This document shows, in pieces, positions 20,576-33,581 of a stretch of DNA of 64,000 nt; the stretch's first letter is position 1, and every line of letters starts with the position of its first letter. The notes below the pieces were generated by a model that saw only the letters and a program-made list of their open reading frames with translations, ran no database searches and was not told where the DNA came from. This stretch comes from Trichuris trichiura. Its lineage: Eukaryota > Nematoda > Enoplea > Trichinellida > Trichuridae. The stretch lies in NCBI GenBank assembly GCA_037903355.1, contig JBAJFE010000023.1:620001-684000 (forward strand), in the 5' to 3' direction. Position numbers and translations under genes: made by a program.

Positions 20576-23500
20576 GTTTCTCGCGGCTTCCGGAAGCTCC
20601 CTCGCAGACAAAGAACTTGTCCACGCGCTCCAGAGGCTTCATCAGTATTTTTGAAATTAGTGTTACCTGCTTTTTCTTTACCTACTGTACCATGTATCCA
20701 AAAACTAGCATTTTATCACATTTCGAGCTGTCCGTTGCTCGTATGAGCACTGAAAAATCGGAATGACACTAACCGTAAGTATAGGGGCACTATATTAGCT
20801 AGTTAAAAGTTCCTGCATGCGCCCCTCAGAATATACAAGTGCGGCTCCATTGGAGCACCACTATAAAGACAATTGGCAGATTCCAAAGCTCCATAGCGGG
20901 ACAGCACGGCCATCTGTTGACTATACGCATTAAGGAATACGATTGTGCCCGCAACTTTCCATTTCGTTTCGGATGAAGTGATGGCGCAAAATACTGCTTC
21001 GTCGTCGCTCAGCCTTTCCTTATCTTTTTCGCAGAAGCGTTTTGGCGCGTCTGTAGCCGCCTCAAAAATAAAACCGTTCTCCTGCGAGAGCTAGACGGTT
21101 AGTGACTATTTTTGAAAATACTACTCCCTTCTTATCTTTAACCTACTGTACGAAGAATGTAAAAACAGAATTTTTTCATATCTACAGCATCCCGTAGCTC
21201 AAACGATCTCGGAAAAGTCCGAACTATGCTCTCTATAAGTATGGGGCTATGATATCCGCTACTTCAACTACTTTGTCCGTGCGCGCCCAGGCTACACAAG
21301 AGTGGTTTTGGTCGAACACCGCCACAACCAAAATCTATAGCTTCCAGAAGCCAGAATAATGCAGGAATACGTTTATGCCGGCTGCGTTAGATATGGATTC
21401 AAATGAAGCCATCGCGCAGAAAAACAGGCTCATTATAGTTCTGCGTTTCCGTTCCCATAACATACAACCGATACTGCGCTGCTGAAACGCTCTGGGACAC
21501 AAAACACTAGTCGGGCGCGCAGAGGAAGGCCTAAGAGTATTTTTGAAAAACGTGGTACCTGCTTTTCGTTTATCTACTGTACGAAGAACGTAATTTGTCG
21601 TATTTCTAGCCTCCTGTGGCTCAAAAAATCCGAATGCTGCTCTCCATAAATATAGAAACATAATACTCGCTACGTAAAGTTCTTCGTCCATGCGCGGCAA
21701 GTGTATAGAAGAGGGCCTTTTGTCGATCACCGCGACAAACAAAACTTACAGCTTCCAAAGCCTCTATCCGGCTCAGAGCATCTATCTAACAGCAAGGACG
21801 ATGCACCGAACACGTTTTTGAGCACTCCTTTCGATTTCGTTTCAAATAAGCCATCGCGCAGAAGAACAGGCTCCCTATCGGTCCGCGTATCAAATCCCAC
21901 TCCGCAAGAAAACTACAGCGCTACTACAGCCCTATCGCTCACAAAAAACTTTTCCAGCGCGCATGCGACGGCTAATTAGTATGTTGAAAATACTGGTACC
22001 TGCTTTTCGTTCATCAACTGTACTCCACATGGAAAAAGAGAAGTTTTTCATATTTCCGGTTTCCCGTTGCACAGACGAGCTCCGAAAAACAAGAATATGG
22101 CTCTGCGTAGATATACAAGCATAATATTCGGCAGTAAAACTACTTCATTAACGTGCCCACAGGGCATAGAAGAACGACTTCAGTCAAACACCGCCGTCAG
22201 GAAATCTAACAGCTTCTGAGACTCGTACGCGAATCAGCACAGCTGTATAAAATCAAATACAACGCAGGATTTAATTTCTGCTGCCACTTTCCATTTCCGC
22301 TCGGATGATGGTATCACGAGCAAAAACAGGGTGAGCTTCTGTGTTCGGTGTTTCCGTTTCACTCTGCAGGAGCATCACAGCGGTTCTACAGCCCTTCCTC
22401 AGACGAAGCAGGTATCCGGCGCGCAGCGGACAGGCTGCGAGTATTGTTGAAAATATCGGTACCTGCGTTTCGTTCACCTACTGTACGAAGAATGCAAAAA
22501 GGGACTATTTCTTATTTTCGGCTACGGTTTGTCCAAACGAGCGACGAAAAATCTCAACATTGCTCTCCAAAAGTATGGCGGCATAATATTTGCTAGTTAA
22601 AGTACTATCCCATATGCGCGCTGAATGTATAGGAGAGTGGCTTTCGTCGACCACCACCACACGAACAAACGAAAGGTATAACTTCCAAAGCTCTTACACT
22701 TCCCAAAGTAGCTATTTAAAAAAAGGAATGGCACAGGAACTGTTTTCTGCCCGCTGCTTTCTGGTTGGCTTCAAATGAAACCATCGCGCAGAAAAGCAGC
22801 CTCGTTACCGGTTGGCTCTTCCGCTCCCGTTGCGAAGGAGAATCACAGGGCAACTGCAGCTCTCTCACAGTCAAAAGTCTTTTCCGGCGCACAGAAAGCG
22901 GAATATAATTATTTTTGAAAATAATGCTACCTGCTTTTCGCTCATCTACTGTACGAAGAATGGAAAAAGAGAAACTTTTCATATTTTCGGCTTTCCGTTC
23001 CTAACTCGACCTCTGAAAACTAGGAATTTGGCTCTGCGTAACTATAGGCGCATACTATTCGCCAGTTAAACTACGTTTTCTAGGTGCCACCAAGCTTCAG
23101 AAGAGCAAATTTAGACGACCACGGCCAGAGAAATAATCACGTCGAAGACTCGTACGGAAACCAGCGCAGCTGTCCAAAAGCTAGATCATTGCACGATTAT
23201 GTTTCTGGCGCTACTTTCCATACCGCAACGAAAGGGAAAGCGATCGCTCAGAAGAGGAGGCCGCTCTCACTGGGCCTTTCGTTTCCCATTCACGAGAAAC
23301 TTTTTAGCCCGCCTGTAACCGTTGCAGAGATAAAGTACTTCTCCGGCGCGCATCGGACGGCTGCCGATTATTTTTGAAAATATGTCTACCTGCTTTTCCT
23401 TCAATTACGGTACGAAGAATAAAAAAATATCTTTTCCGTATTTCCAGCCTCCCGTAGCTCAAACAATCCACGAAATATCCGAGTCTTGCTCTCCATAAGC

Positions 23501-24715
23501 ACAGGAATACAATACTCGCTACGTAAACTACTTCGTCCACGTGCGCCCAAGGCATACAAGAACGGTTTTCGTCGAACAGCGCGACAAACCAAACCTATAA
23601 CTTCCAAAGTCTTTACCCGACCCCGATTAGCCATTCAAAAGCAAGAATCATTCAGGAACACATTTCTCAACACTCATTTCTTTTTGCTATCAAATGAACG
23701 CATCGCGCAAAGAAACAGGCTTGTCATCGCTCGGCTTTCCGTAAGAAACTTGGAGTGCTATCACAGCGCTCTTGCTGACAAAAGAAGTTCCCGCTGCGCA
23801 AGCGGCGGCCTATGAGTATTTTTGAAAATAGTGGTACCTGCTTTCGTTCATCTACTGTACGAAGAATGTGGAAAGAAACGATTTTCATGTTGCTGGCTTT
23901 CTGTTGCTCAGACGAGCTTCACAAAATCCGGATGCTCCTCTTCGTAAGTGTGCGGCATTTTATTCCCTAGCCAAACTACTTCGTCCATGCATCCGAGGGT
24001 ATAGAAGAGCGGCGTTAGTCGAACACCGTCATCACAAAAAGCTATAGTTTCCAATGGACCTACGCGACTGAACGACACTGTTTAAAACAGAAATAATACT
24101 GGAAAACGTTTCTGACCGCTTCTTTCCAAGAGGATTCGGATGAAGCTTTCGCGCTGAAAAACACACTCCGTATCGCTCGCCGTTTTCTAACCTATTCTAC
24201 TGGAAAATTTCGGGGCTTCTACGGACGTCTTGTGGGCAAAAGACTTCTTCGGCGCGCAGCAGACGGCCTATGAACGTGTTTGAAAATAATTTTACCTGCT
24301 TTCCTTTCACCTACTGTAGGAAGTATGCAAAAAAAGATGTTTTTGATATTTCCAGCTGCCCGTTTGGAAATCTAGCAGCACGAAATTGGAATGTCGCTTA
24401 TGATAAGTATAGGCAGATAATAAAAGCCAATTAAAGTAGTTCGTATATATGCCAAGAATGCATTGAAGAGCGTGTTCAGTGAAACACCCACATCAAGACG
24501 AGCTATCGCTTTCAAAGGTCCTGCGCGTCTAAAAGCACCACGAATTGTGGAATAGGCTTCTGCCTACCAGTTTCCATTTCAATTAGCATAAACCGATCGC
24601 GAAGAAAAACAGGCTTGTTATCGGTACTCCTGTCGTTTCCTATTCAAGAAAAGCGCTTTGGCCCTCCTGCAGCCGACGCTAAACTAAACGTCTGAAGGCG
24701 GTGTCAGGATGTGAA
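20575..24715 (+). repeat. Satellite array, nine copies of an about 455-bp unit
   Basis: The marker GGTACCTGCTTTTCnTTCA plus nCTACTGTACGAAGAATG recurs at about 20663, 21121, 21555, 21993, 22457, 22925, 23383, 23831 and 24288, giving spacings of 434-468 bp. Each unit also holds, in order, CCGTnGCTCAnACGAGCTC, GCTCTCCnTAAGTATAGG, TTCGTCCATGCGC, AnAGCTTCCAAAG, ATGAAnCCATCGCGCAGAA, and TTCCGGCGCGCAGCGGACGG just before the next TATTTTTGAAAAT. Copies are diverged by single-base and short indel changes. No frame stays open across units, so I read it as non-coding satellite. Confidence 0.9.
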
Positions 24716-24734
24716 TTCCTGGTTTGACGCGCCT

Positions 24735-24815
24735 TGTTTTGACATGACACATTTTGACGCTGCATGAAAATTTGACTTTATTGTTTGGCACACACTCCTT
24801 TGACGGGAGGCTAAT
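24735..24815 (+). repeat. TTTGACG-rich right flank of the satellite array
   Basis: TGGTTTGACGCGCCTTGTTT, TGACnTGACACATTTTGACG, and TGTTTGGCACACAC repeat the order of the left flank (20480-20575). These may be the ends of a larger mobile element that carries the array. Confidence 0.5.
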
Positions 24816-25241
24816 TTTCACACGACGTGGAGTTAAGATTGTCCCATCATTAGTTGGAAAAGGTGAAGCTTAGAGATGTGATGAAAGCGAGTATCTACCA
24901 ATGTTCCTTTTGCTGTAGTAGAATCAGTGCAGGAAAAGGGAAAGTACAGGAAAGAGAACATTACATTCAGGATGAAATTGTAATGGAGTTTTACACGAAT
25001 AATAGCAAGTTTCATGTTTGGCTTACGTTAGAATGTTTCCTATGAGAAATGAAAACGTATGAAAAGACTTTCTAAATGTTCATTTTCTATTCTTATTTGT
25101 AAGAGACTTTTAAAGTGTTTTATAAAACTCTTGAAGCAGTTTTTAACCTTCTGTTCATCAATCAACGTTTATTGTTATAAACTTTACAAAACGTCTTCGC
25201 AACGTAGTCTATTGGAAACTGAAATTGACAGTATGCAGACA

Positions 25242-25493
25242 ATGTTGAGTTTCTTTTACGGAAATTTGTCCCGTTGATAATATTTATTATTCCGGAGCTT
25301 TCGGGTCAAGCGAGACCCGTCTTCAGCGGTGTTAATATAAAGCAACGACGTAACGAAAATTCACGGTGTCATTGCTTCGTTACGTCGTTGCTTTATATTA
25401 ACACCGTTGAAGACGGGTCTCGTTTGACCCGAAAGCTACGGAATAATAAAAATATTATCAACGGGACAAATTTCCGTAAAAGAAACTCAACAT
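25242..25493. repeat. 252-bp palindromic fold-back element
   Basis: The two arms of about 115 bp are almost perfect reverse complements: left ATGTTGAGTTTCTTTTACGG ... GAGCTTTCGGGTCAAGCGAG ... GCAACGACGTAACGA, right its mirror. The loop of about 20 bp is near 25357-25376. The arms carry the AGCTTTCGGGTC and GAGACCCGTC words of the other fold-back copies. Such a near-perfect palindrome implies recent insertion or gene conversion between the arms. Confidence 0.9.
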
Positions 25494-26540
25494 GAAACTA
25501 TACGGTCCCGTACCAAAAAGTTACATTTTCAAAAGTATGCAGAATAGTACAGAATGGGATAGAGAATTTATAGTTCAAATGTATAGGTGATCTTAAGATG
25601 TTTTTCCTCTGAGAAGGCATTAAAGACACAGTAAAGGGCATATCTTTGCGACTCCAATAGAAGGCAATCGATTTATCCTTGAAGAAATAAATAGTCTCTG
25701 GAAAACACGGAAAGGAGACAGATTTTCCACAAATCGAATAAAAGCGATCACTGATAAGAAACTCAGTCATTGGAAAGATTCTACAGGAGGGCGAACACCA
25801 AGATCGTTTCTGATATTTTCGGATATTGCTGGATTAAGTCAAAAGAAGAGACAACTGGGAAAACTTCTTGAATTTGAACATAAAGTAAAACTGCTCGTAG
25901 AGTATCCATTCCACAGTCTGACGGATAAACTCTAAGTTTCGGAAGATAAACACAAAGGCATTATGTGCGAAATTAAATGCAGCTTCTCTATCCTTTATGT
26001 AAAAAAAGGTGCGCTGCAATTAAGCCAGCGATTTAAAGAACATTTGAAGCAGTTGAGCAGCAAAGTTTCATCGGTCTAACACGTTGAAAAGTACGGCAAA
26101 AATTTCCATACGCGTATTCGTTTTAATAAATAAGAGAAAAAAGCTTACCAGAAGCGATAGGCCAAGCAGGAAAGCATAGAATGCAGGAGAATAAGTGAAC
26201 CGATGAGAGCAATAAACGAATCAACGACCATTGTTATTTTGAAAATCAAAAACATTGACAGAAAGAGCGATGTTGCATAAAAAGAATTGCAGGGCGAAAT
26301 TGTACTGTTTTATAGCATCAGCATAACTGTATTGAACATGAAAACTGTTTAAACGTGAGCTACAGAGCGAATGATGGGAACAAAAATTGAATGAAACAAA
26401 ATTGGAAAAGAAAATAACAGTTATAAGTTCATATTTTCACAAGTAACAGCAACAGAAAACGAGCCCTTCGCACCCTAAGCGGTAAAACAGCTGTAACGTC
26501 CCGCGTGAACCGTAACCCGTCGGTGGAAATTGTTTTCCAG
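25494..26540. other. Stretch without a supported gene
   Basis: Only short open frames lacking splice partners are present on both strands. There are no repeats of note. Confidence 0.4.
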
Positions 26541-27084
26541 ATGCTTTTATTTGTAACCGAGATTGAAAGGAAACGCATCGGGTCAAACTTCACCGAAAAG
26601 GTTCCTCGTCGAATCCCGAACATGTTACACGTCACTTTTCTATTTTCTTCTTTACCGTATTCTGACTGTCAAGTTCCACTTACAAATCAGCAAGTCCACT
26701 TATGATAATGGAGTGTGTACCTCAGTTTCAACGCCATTGTAGTAACTGATGAGAGCAGTTAAAGAGAGAAAAAATGGGGCTCTAAACATAGTGGGCGCCT
26801 ATAAGCTCGACAGTAAAGAACGATTACGATCGGCGTGCGCAGGTACGATGAGCTATAAGAGACGCTGAAGGCGGCAGCCAGCATAGTACAAGCGGCATGA
26901 ACAATTCAAGCTGTTGCAAAGCTATTCGCCCATTTCAGCTCTTCCCCAAAATGATGGCAATGATCAAACAGGCCAAGCTGAAGGTGCCGGCGGCAGTACG
27001 TGGCAACCTACCCAGAAATATAGTTCGAAAGCAGATCTGCTTCGTTTGATCAAAGCAACCGACTCCCATGCCAAAAGAATATAA
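26541..27084 (+). CDS. Candidate small gene, unrecognised
   Basis: Two 3' exons join in phase: 26792-26842 (16 codons, GAYKLDSKERLRSACA, GTACGA donor) and 26939-27084 (phase 1 junction, ATTTCAG acceptor), ending SKADLLRLIKATDSHAKRI and TAA. The terminal exon is Gly/Gln-rich and hydrophilic. A possible first exon begins with ATG at 26541 directly after TTTTCCAG (a cis- or trans-splice acceptor), but its link to 26792 is not resolved. No family recognised. It lies tail-to-tail with the T-box gene. Confidence 0.3.
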
Positions 27085-27763
27085 TATTTTCAATGAGCGA
27101 CTTTCGATCCTATGTAACCAACTACGTAAGTATAGCCGACTTGAGAAGAAGTAAAGTTGTTTGCCTTGACGACACATTGCGCAGTTGCCCACCAAAAGGC
27201 AAAGAATAGACATAAAATGTTTCTCCATGCTTACAGCTTCCTTTTGACTTTTCAAAAATGGCCAACCGACTTGTCGTTGCGTCAAAACGTGCGGAAAAGT
27301 ACGGTACATAGATAAAAGAAAGTCAAGTAGTCGTCCCTTAATGGATTTAATCAACGAAGAATGATTCATCCTCTGCCATTGAAAGATGTAAGGAGACTTG
27401 GCAGTCTTCGCCGTGTCATATCGAATCATTTCAGATGACTTTTTGGTCTTTAATTGTTATGTTACTGTTATAAGTTGGCTTTAGAACGCTTTGCTTCGCA
27501 GCACCGCGAGCCACTGTCATTATTTAAGAAAGGCGAAATTTTTTAACTAAGGATAGTTGCTTTAATAAGACAATGTACTAAGTTACGCTTTTTACGAACA
27601 AATTTTGAAAAGCGACAATCACGCAATGAGTAGTTGATGATGGACGTGCAATTTTCCCTTCGTACATTGACATTACTTGCATACGGGCGCGTAGCGCGAA
27701 ATGACGTCATGAAGAATGAATGGAAAGTGATTAGTCAGCTCTGAAACGTTTTGGGTATTTGTT

Positions 27764-30700
27764 CTAGTCTATTGCTGGAATGTAAGGATGATAGCGACGG
27801 ACACCGGCGATCAAGTTATCTTTCCAAGCTCGAAGGTTGGAAAGCATTTGATCAGCAGCAGTGTCGGAGTTGTTGCTTGCCTGATTGGCCATTGCCAACG
27901 GTTCACTGGTAGCAGCCATTTTTGGTGCGCCGATTCTTTGATGATGATCAGCGGACGCACTTTTGCGGATATCCGCTTCGGAACATCCGAGAAGAAGAGT
28001 TTGCCAAAAATTGTTTACATTAAACGTTGCCGTTGGGACCAACGCATTCCAGGGAACATTGGTTCCCGCCAATGTTGGCCACGCCTTTTGAACGTAATAA
28101 ACGCTCTGATAGGGAAGATGGGCATTCAATCGATCTGCAAAACATTTACATACACTCACAATGTTCCAATGTGAGTAAATCATTTGAATATAATGCAAAA
28201 ATATACCGTTAAGTTGTAGGTCTTTTCGAAAGCCATTTCTGCCAGCTTGAACGCAACTGCTAATGAGCGACGACGATTGATTAGTACGATGAGCCATATG
28301 ACGGCGAAAAATTCCCGCGTCTTCAATGAACGAAGATAACGAGTCTCTGAAAATTGTATTATGACGTTTTAAAAGTCGCGTTAAAAATTCTACAACCCCT
28401 GGATGGGTCCAGTATATTTCGGATAGGAGATAGTTATGGCAAAAATTTAAGTTTTTTTAAATTTTAGTTTTCCACTCGTGTAAGCTCGCGCATTACTTAC
28501 TCTGGCATACGGCTTGAATCCCGAAATCCTTTGGCAAACGGATTGCTGTCAATTTTTAGCTTTGTAATCTGAAAAAATCGACCCCGAATGATCGTTGTTG
28601 TCGGGAGAAAGTGGTGATCACTTTACCAGTTGATTTTGGTACGCTGTAACGGCGGTAAACTGCGTTTCGGGAAATACAAAAGTTTTGTACTCTTTCTGCC
28701 ACAACAGAACGTCTATGTCGCCTGTGCCGCCGATGGGCAGCTCGAACATATGTATGCGTGGTTGATATTTGTGCATTGAATTCAAGATTATCTAAAAACA
28801 AGGGCAGAATTGCCGACAAATATTCTCCCGCAGTTCGATTGCGTTGTATCATTGAGATTATTTTATAAATGCGTTTGTTAGATTAATAAATTAACAGTTG
28901 ACGTTTTTGAATTGAAAATCCTTTCGTTTCCGATCCGTTTAGCTTTCGCGTGATGGACCGTATCAACTTTACCTGCATATCATTCATAGGATTATCCTGC
29001 GCATACTTAAACTTCCCGCAATGTTGATTGTCAATAGAGCACGTAGTCAAGTTCCTACATTTAGCAGATCGTAAAAATGACCTATATCGTTTGAACTTTA
29101 ATCGGACAGTTTTACTAATAGACTTTTTATGAATTATTCCGTTCGTGAACGTCTTCTCTCCGCAGTGCTGAAACGACATGACGTCACCTCATATTGCCGT
29201 CAATTATGCAAAATAATAGTCAGGTTCACCTGCGCACCACGTTTTGAATTTTTAAAAAGTGCGGACAGCTGTTGGCATGTACAAAACTTTTGTCGCGTTG
29301 AATCGTATTCAACCGCGTCAACAAAAGAGCATATATACTCAGCACCAATGTCTTTTTGAAAAAGACTTTTACGGTTTATATATTATGCTTTCTGCATATT
29401 TTCTTTTATGATCTATCTTGTACGCTGTTGATAACAAAATGCCGCGGCATAATTTAAGATGGCTATCGAACGAACCAACAAGTTAATTTCCGTTAAACGC
29501 TATGGTCTTATTTGTACAAATGGCTCCGCCTTCCCGCTGAACAAAATTCCAACTATGAATAAGCACTTATCCTGTTAAGGCTTTAATCGAACGACCGAGC
29601 AAACCAGAACAACCGAACGAATGCACGAACGGATCTACGTAACCGACTATAATCTTTCGCGCGCAGGGTACAAGAAACCTGAGCATCGTTGAAGCCGCGA
29701 CCGTAACATATCCTACTAGTTGGGCGTCTGCAGCGCCTTTTAAAGCCTAAGCCTAAGGAAAGGTTTGATTTCTTTTGAAAAACCTTCTTAGAAGAATTCT
29801 GCCCTTACGAATTGTCAGTTATTTCCTTTTTATTTTCTTCTAACGGGCGTTTAGAAATTTTGTTCTAATCCTTTATGTAGCGGTAGTTTAATAAAAAAAC
29901 GGTTTGAAAATACTGCTAAATAAAAGATTAGAAGAAAATGTCAGCTATTGGAGATTTTCTGTTAGTTGCTCGGTTGGTACTGTAAGTATAAGTAAAATCA
30001 AGTACTATTAGTTCAAGTTTAGTCGCTTAAGCCTAAATAAAAGTCATTCCTGCTCTTAGGCTTACACTTACTTTAGCCAAAAGGGTCTCTATTTTTTCGA
30101 TTTTACAAAACGCGATTTTAGTTCCAAATAGTGTACTGCCAAATGCCCCATAAAAAAGCCTGTAAATGCTTCTATTCGGACGTCCTAAGGCTCAAGCAGA
30201 CTCTTCTATGCATTTTCAATAGGATATAGCAATTCCTATTTAGGCGCTGTTATGCTAATTTCACTGAAGGTGTATGGAAAAAATTTTAGGGCTTAAATTT
30301 ACTCAGAGGCGGATATTTTGCTTTCTACGTATATTGGTCGCGTTTAGGCAAAATAATTATTTTGAAAAGAAAAACTGTGTCACGAATGCAAGACGTTGAG
30401 TTCTTTAAAAGAAAAAAAGTAGAATGCTCACGTGACCATGCTCGTCGGATTCATTGTTTGTCAGTTTGAGCTTTTCGAATGTAACCACCTGCTTGCTAAG
30501 CTGATCACCAGCAAAAGGTGAATCCGGATGGACGAATATACGAGTTGGAGTCGATTGATCCGCTTTGCCAGCCACAAGCCAACAGGACCGATGATAGGCG
30601 TACCGGTAGCGCTTTGAATCCAGCGGAACAATATCCAGCAGAATAACATATTTTATTTCCGGATTGCATCCGCTGAACGTCACTCGAATAGTCGGAAACA

Positions 30701-33581
30701 TGCGCCTGCAATGTGGACATTTGATAACGGCTGCGTCGCCATCTGTTCGTCTCAAAGTGAGACGACCATTTGTCAAATGACCAAGGCCGTTGAGAATGGA
30801 AATTTAATTAACAAGATATGCAAGGTTGGCATTTATATAATCATAAAAAAACCATTAAATTCAACATAACATGCCTACTGTCATTCTGCTCAATAGGAGC
30901 ATAGGTCGCCAAAGGAACATTAAAACTCTGTAAGATACGGTTGAATATATACATATAGCGCATTGATGAAAATTCATCTGATCATTTTGTTTTCCTTTCA
31001 GCGAAAATGTTGCCCATATGGCTATCTCATAGAATGGAAATTTGGCTTAAGATAATGCATTGTCATGGGCAGCAATCTATTTCACACACAATAGGACAAT
31101 GTATTACAATAATTTAAGTTGTAATTTTATGTCAGACCTTGTGGGACAGATGGGCCATTTTCTGAATATGCAAATTTATTGTCGTCTGCTTTTGTACTAC
31201 GCGAAACATTTGCAAAAACGTCTAAATAGAAAAGTATCTCAAAGTTGCTTCCTCTACACGTCTCATCGTCGTAAGGTCAGAATGCTTTCACAGTGGTTCC
31301 TTAAGGAGATTCCTTAACAAAGATGAGGTGACAGGCTGCCATTATTGACTAACTGACGGATGATAAATTTAATTATTCTATTCCTGATTGTCTGTAGTAC
31401 ATTGTTAGTTATTTATTACAGAAAAAATCAATGCAAGTTCAAAGCATACGGTAGCATAGTAAAGGCATTGGTCTAATAATTTGCATATGCTATCCTTCCG
31501 CATGCTTAAGAGGGCAATCAAAATATGATGCCACATTTTTCTTAAGCTTTGATGTCTTAAAATCAAATGTAATGAAGAAATCTATACATAGGTGAAAAGA
31601 ACCTATGATTAGCAGTATGTATGTATGTATAAAAACATTCAATATTCAAAGAATCACTTAACACTGCTTTAGCTCACTACGAATACGTTTGCCTTGACAA
31701 GCTCGTAACGGTAGTGACGAATAAGGAAAAAATCCGTGTAGTTCCGAAAGTAATACATTTCCTTAGGCTGACAAGAAATCATTCCCAACATGATGACGTG
31801 TCAATTGACTTCGCGCGAACATTGCCAAAAATGGGAATAGCCGGCAAGATGATGGGCACACAAACATTGTGTCAACACCATTCCAATGCATGCGGATGGA
31901 AAGTAATGCATTAGTGACATATGAGCTTCTATTATTTTTTTTCTTTTTTTCATGATTCATCTTTAAGCGAGATGAGTATAGGTATAATTTAGGTTATCAC
32001 GTTGGCTACCAAATGAGGGAAACCATTTTTTTAAATAAAAATATCTGCATACATTCTAACAGTCTGTGTATGCCCATAATCTTAACTTAAGGCTTAAAGA
32101 TGTTGTTAATTATGTTGCTACTATAATTTTCAAGCATTATATCAAAAATAACAATAATATAATGCTTATAAGCTGCTGTGGAAATGAACCTGCCTACTCC
32201 CGTTTGGCATTAATGGACTCAGGCAAATAAGATAGCTTATTTGCATAATTATCCTTATTTGAACTGTCAGCCATTAAAGCATTGTACAGTGAGCCATTGG
32301 CTAATCATACAAAGTGGTTGCATTGGTTGTCGCAAGGAAAAGTGGGAAATGAATTAGCATTGCAGTAAAATAGCATTGGTCGGCTACAAAGTGAATATAA
32401 GCGTGCAGCCGGCTGGCGGTTAACAAATTATTGCTGTCGCCAGGAATCGTTGGTCTCGCAATGCTTTGTCTCATGAGTCTGTTATGCGTCTTGCTATCGA
32501 CCGATTAAAAAACGATACGGTCAACTGATTACTTGCAAATCTGACGCTTAGGGACATGGTTTAATTTTGTAAATTACGCATGCTGACGCTGCAACGATCG
32601 GCGAATCAACACTTCGACCTGACCAATGCCAACGTGACGTCCCGCGAGGGATGTCCCGGCTGCCGCCATCTGCCCATTTTCATCGCTCTGCCACTTAAGC
32701 TCAGCAATGTTTCACTTCCACTAAAACCAACGCTTCAAAATGTGCAAACCCTATTGCATAAACTTACTGTAGCTTGATCGAAATGAATATTCATTATGCA
32801 AATTTATTACTTTTATAAAAGCTATCCTTTTTTTACAACTCGTTTCGCTGAAGTGATGCTTACAGAATGCCATCCGCTGCTGTTTTTAAGCGGGTGATGT
32901 GAACTCAATGCTACAGTAAGAATATATTTGCATATATTGGAAAAGTAGCTTCATTGAAAGTGATTATGATGAAATCTTACCTGCCGGACTTTGTTATAAT
33001 CATTTCCGTGCCGAGTTCATGAAACCTAAGCCACAATTCTCGAGCCTCCAAGTGACACTGTATATCTTTCATGGTTGCCTTGTTACCACATCCCAAGTGG
33101 CGCTGCTGCTTTGGCGGGAATATTTTTCTACTATTCAAAGGTGGCCCTTCGGTCAAGTGCTCATCGTCAGCAGCAGGAGCAGCGGTTGGTGCGAGCGTGA
33201 GGTCAGCGTCGAATTCACCATCCTTCAATGGTTGCTCCACTTGGTCACATGCGGTGACTTGATCAATTTTCATAGATAAAGTTTGCACGGTTGGTGAAGT
33301 CTCAGCGGATCCGACAATAGCCGCAATGGTAAAATTGGAATGTTTTATCTCTGAAATCTTGGCTTGCTCACTTTTGTCAGATTGGCCAGCTGAGAATGGG
33401 CTTTCGGACTTGTCGGAAATCATGGCACCTGCGTTGGCGGCACTTCACTTCACCGCTTTTCCAAAAGTGCTCACCACTTACTGACACCACTGTTATCGGC
33501 TGATGATCGACCGCCATCACTGGGTGAGCGTTCGTCTGATTGGTTGGTTGAACGCGTCCGCCCTTTGCGATCATTTGGCAT
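27764..33581 (-). CDS. tbx20: T-box transcription factor, TBX20/H15/MAB-9 class
   Basis: Seven exons join in phase into 521 aa: 33581-33482, 33428-32981, 30705-30432, 28791-28627, 28568-28501, 28346-28207 and 28134-27764 (TAG). The T-box spans about residues 156-346, with [20 protein letters not shown], a [17 protein letters not shown] strand, [46 protein letters not shown] and [17 protein letters not shown]. The last two motifs match my memory of vertebrate TBX20 very closely and differ from TBX1, TBX2 and TBX15/18. It binds T-site DNA in the nucleus; relatives (Drosophila midline/H15, C. elegans mab-9) pattern neurons, hindgut and heart. The start [10 protein letters not shown] has an in-frame stop just upstream. 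Introns 2 (2.3 kb) and 3 (1.6 kb) are large and rich in octamer motifs. The C-terminal 175 aa show no motif I can name. Confidence 0.95.

Noticed and set aside
21335..23555. Open frames with RTVDERKAG in several satellite units
   Set aside because: Frames break between and within units and the similarity is explained by DNA-level repeat conservation.
28883..29359. Open frames on both strands inside tbx20 intron 3
   Set aside because: They do not join the T-box exons in phase and exon 3 to exon 4 splicing (30432 to 28791) already gives a complete T-box.
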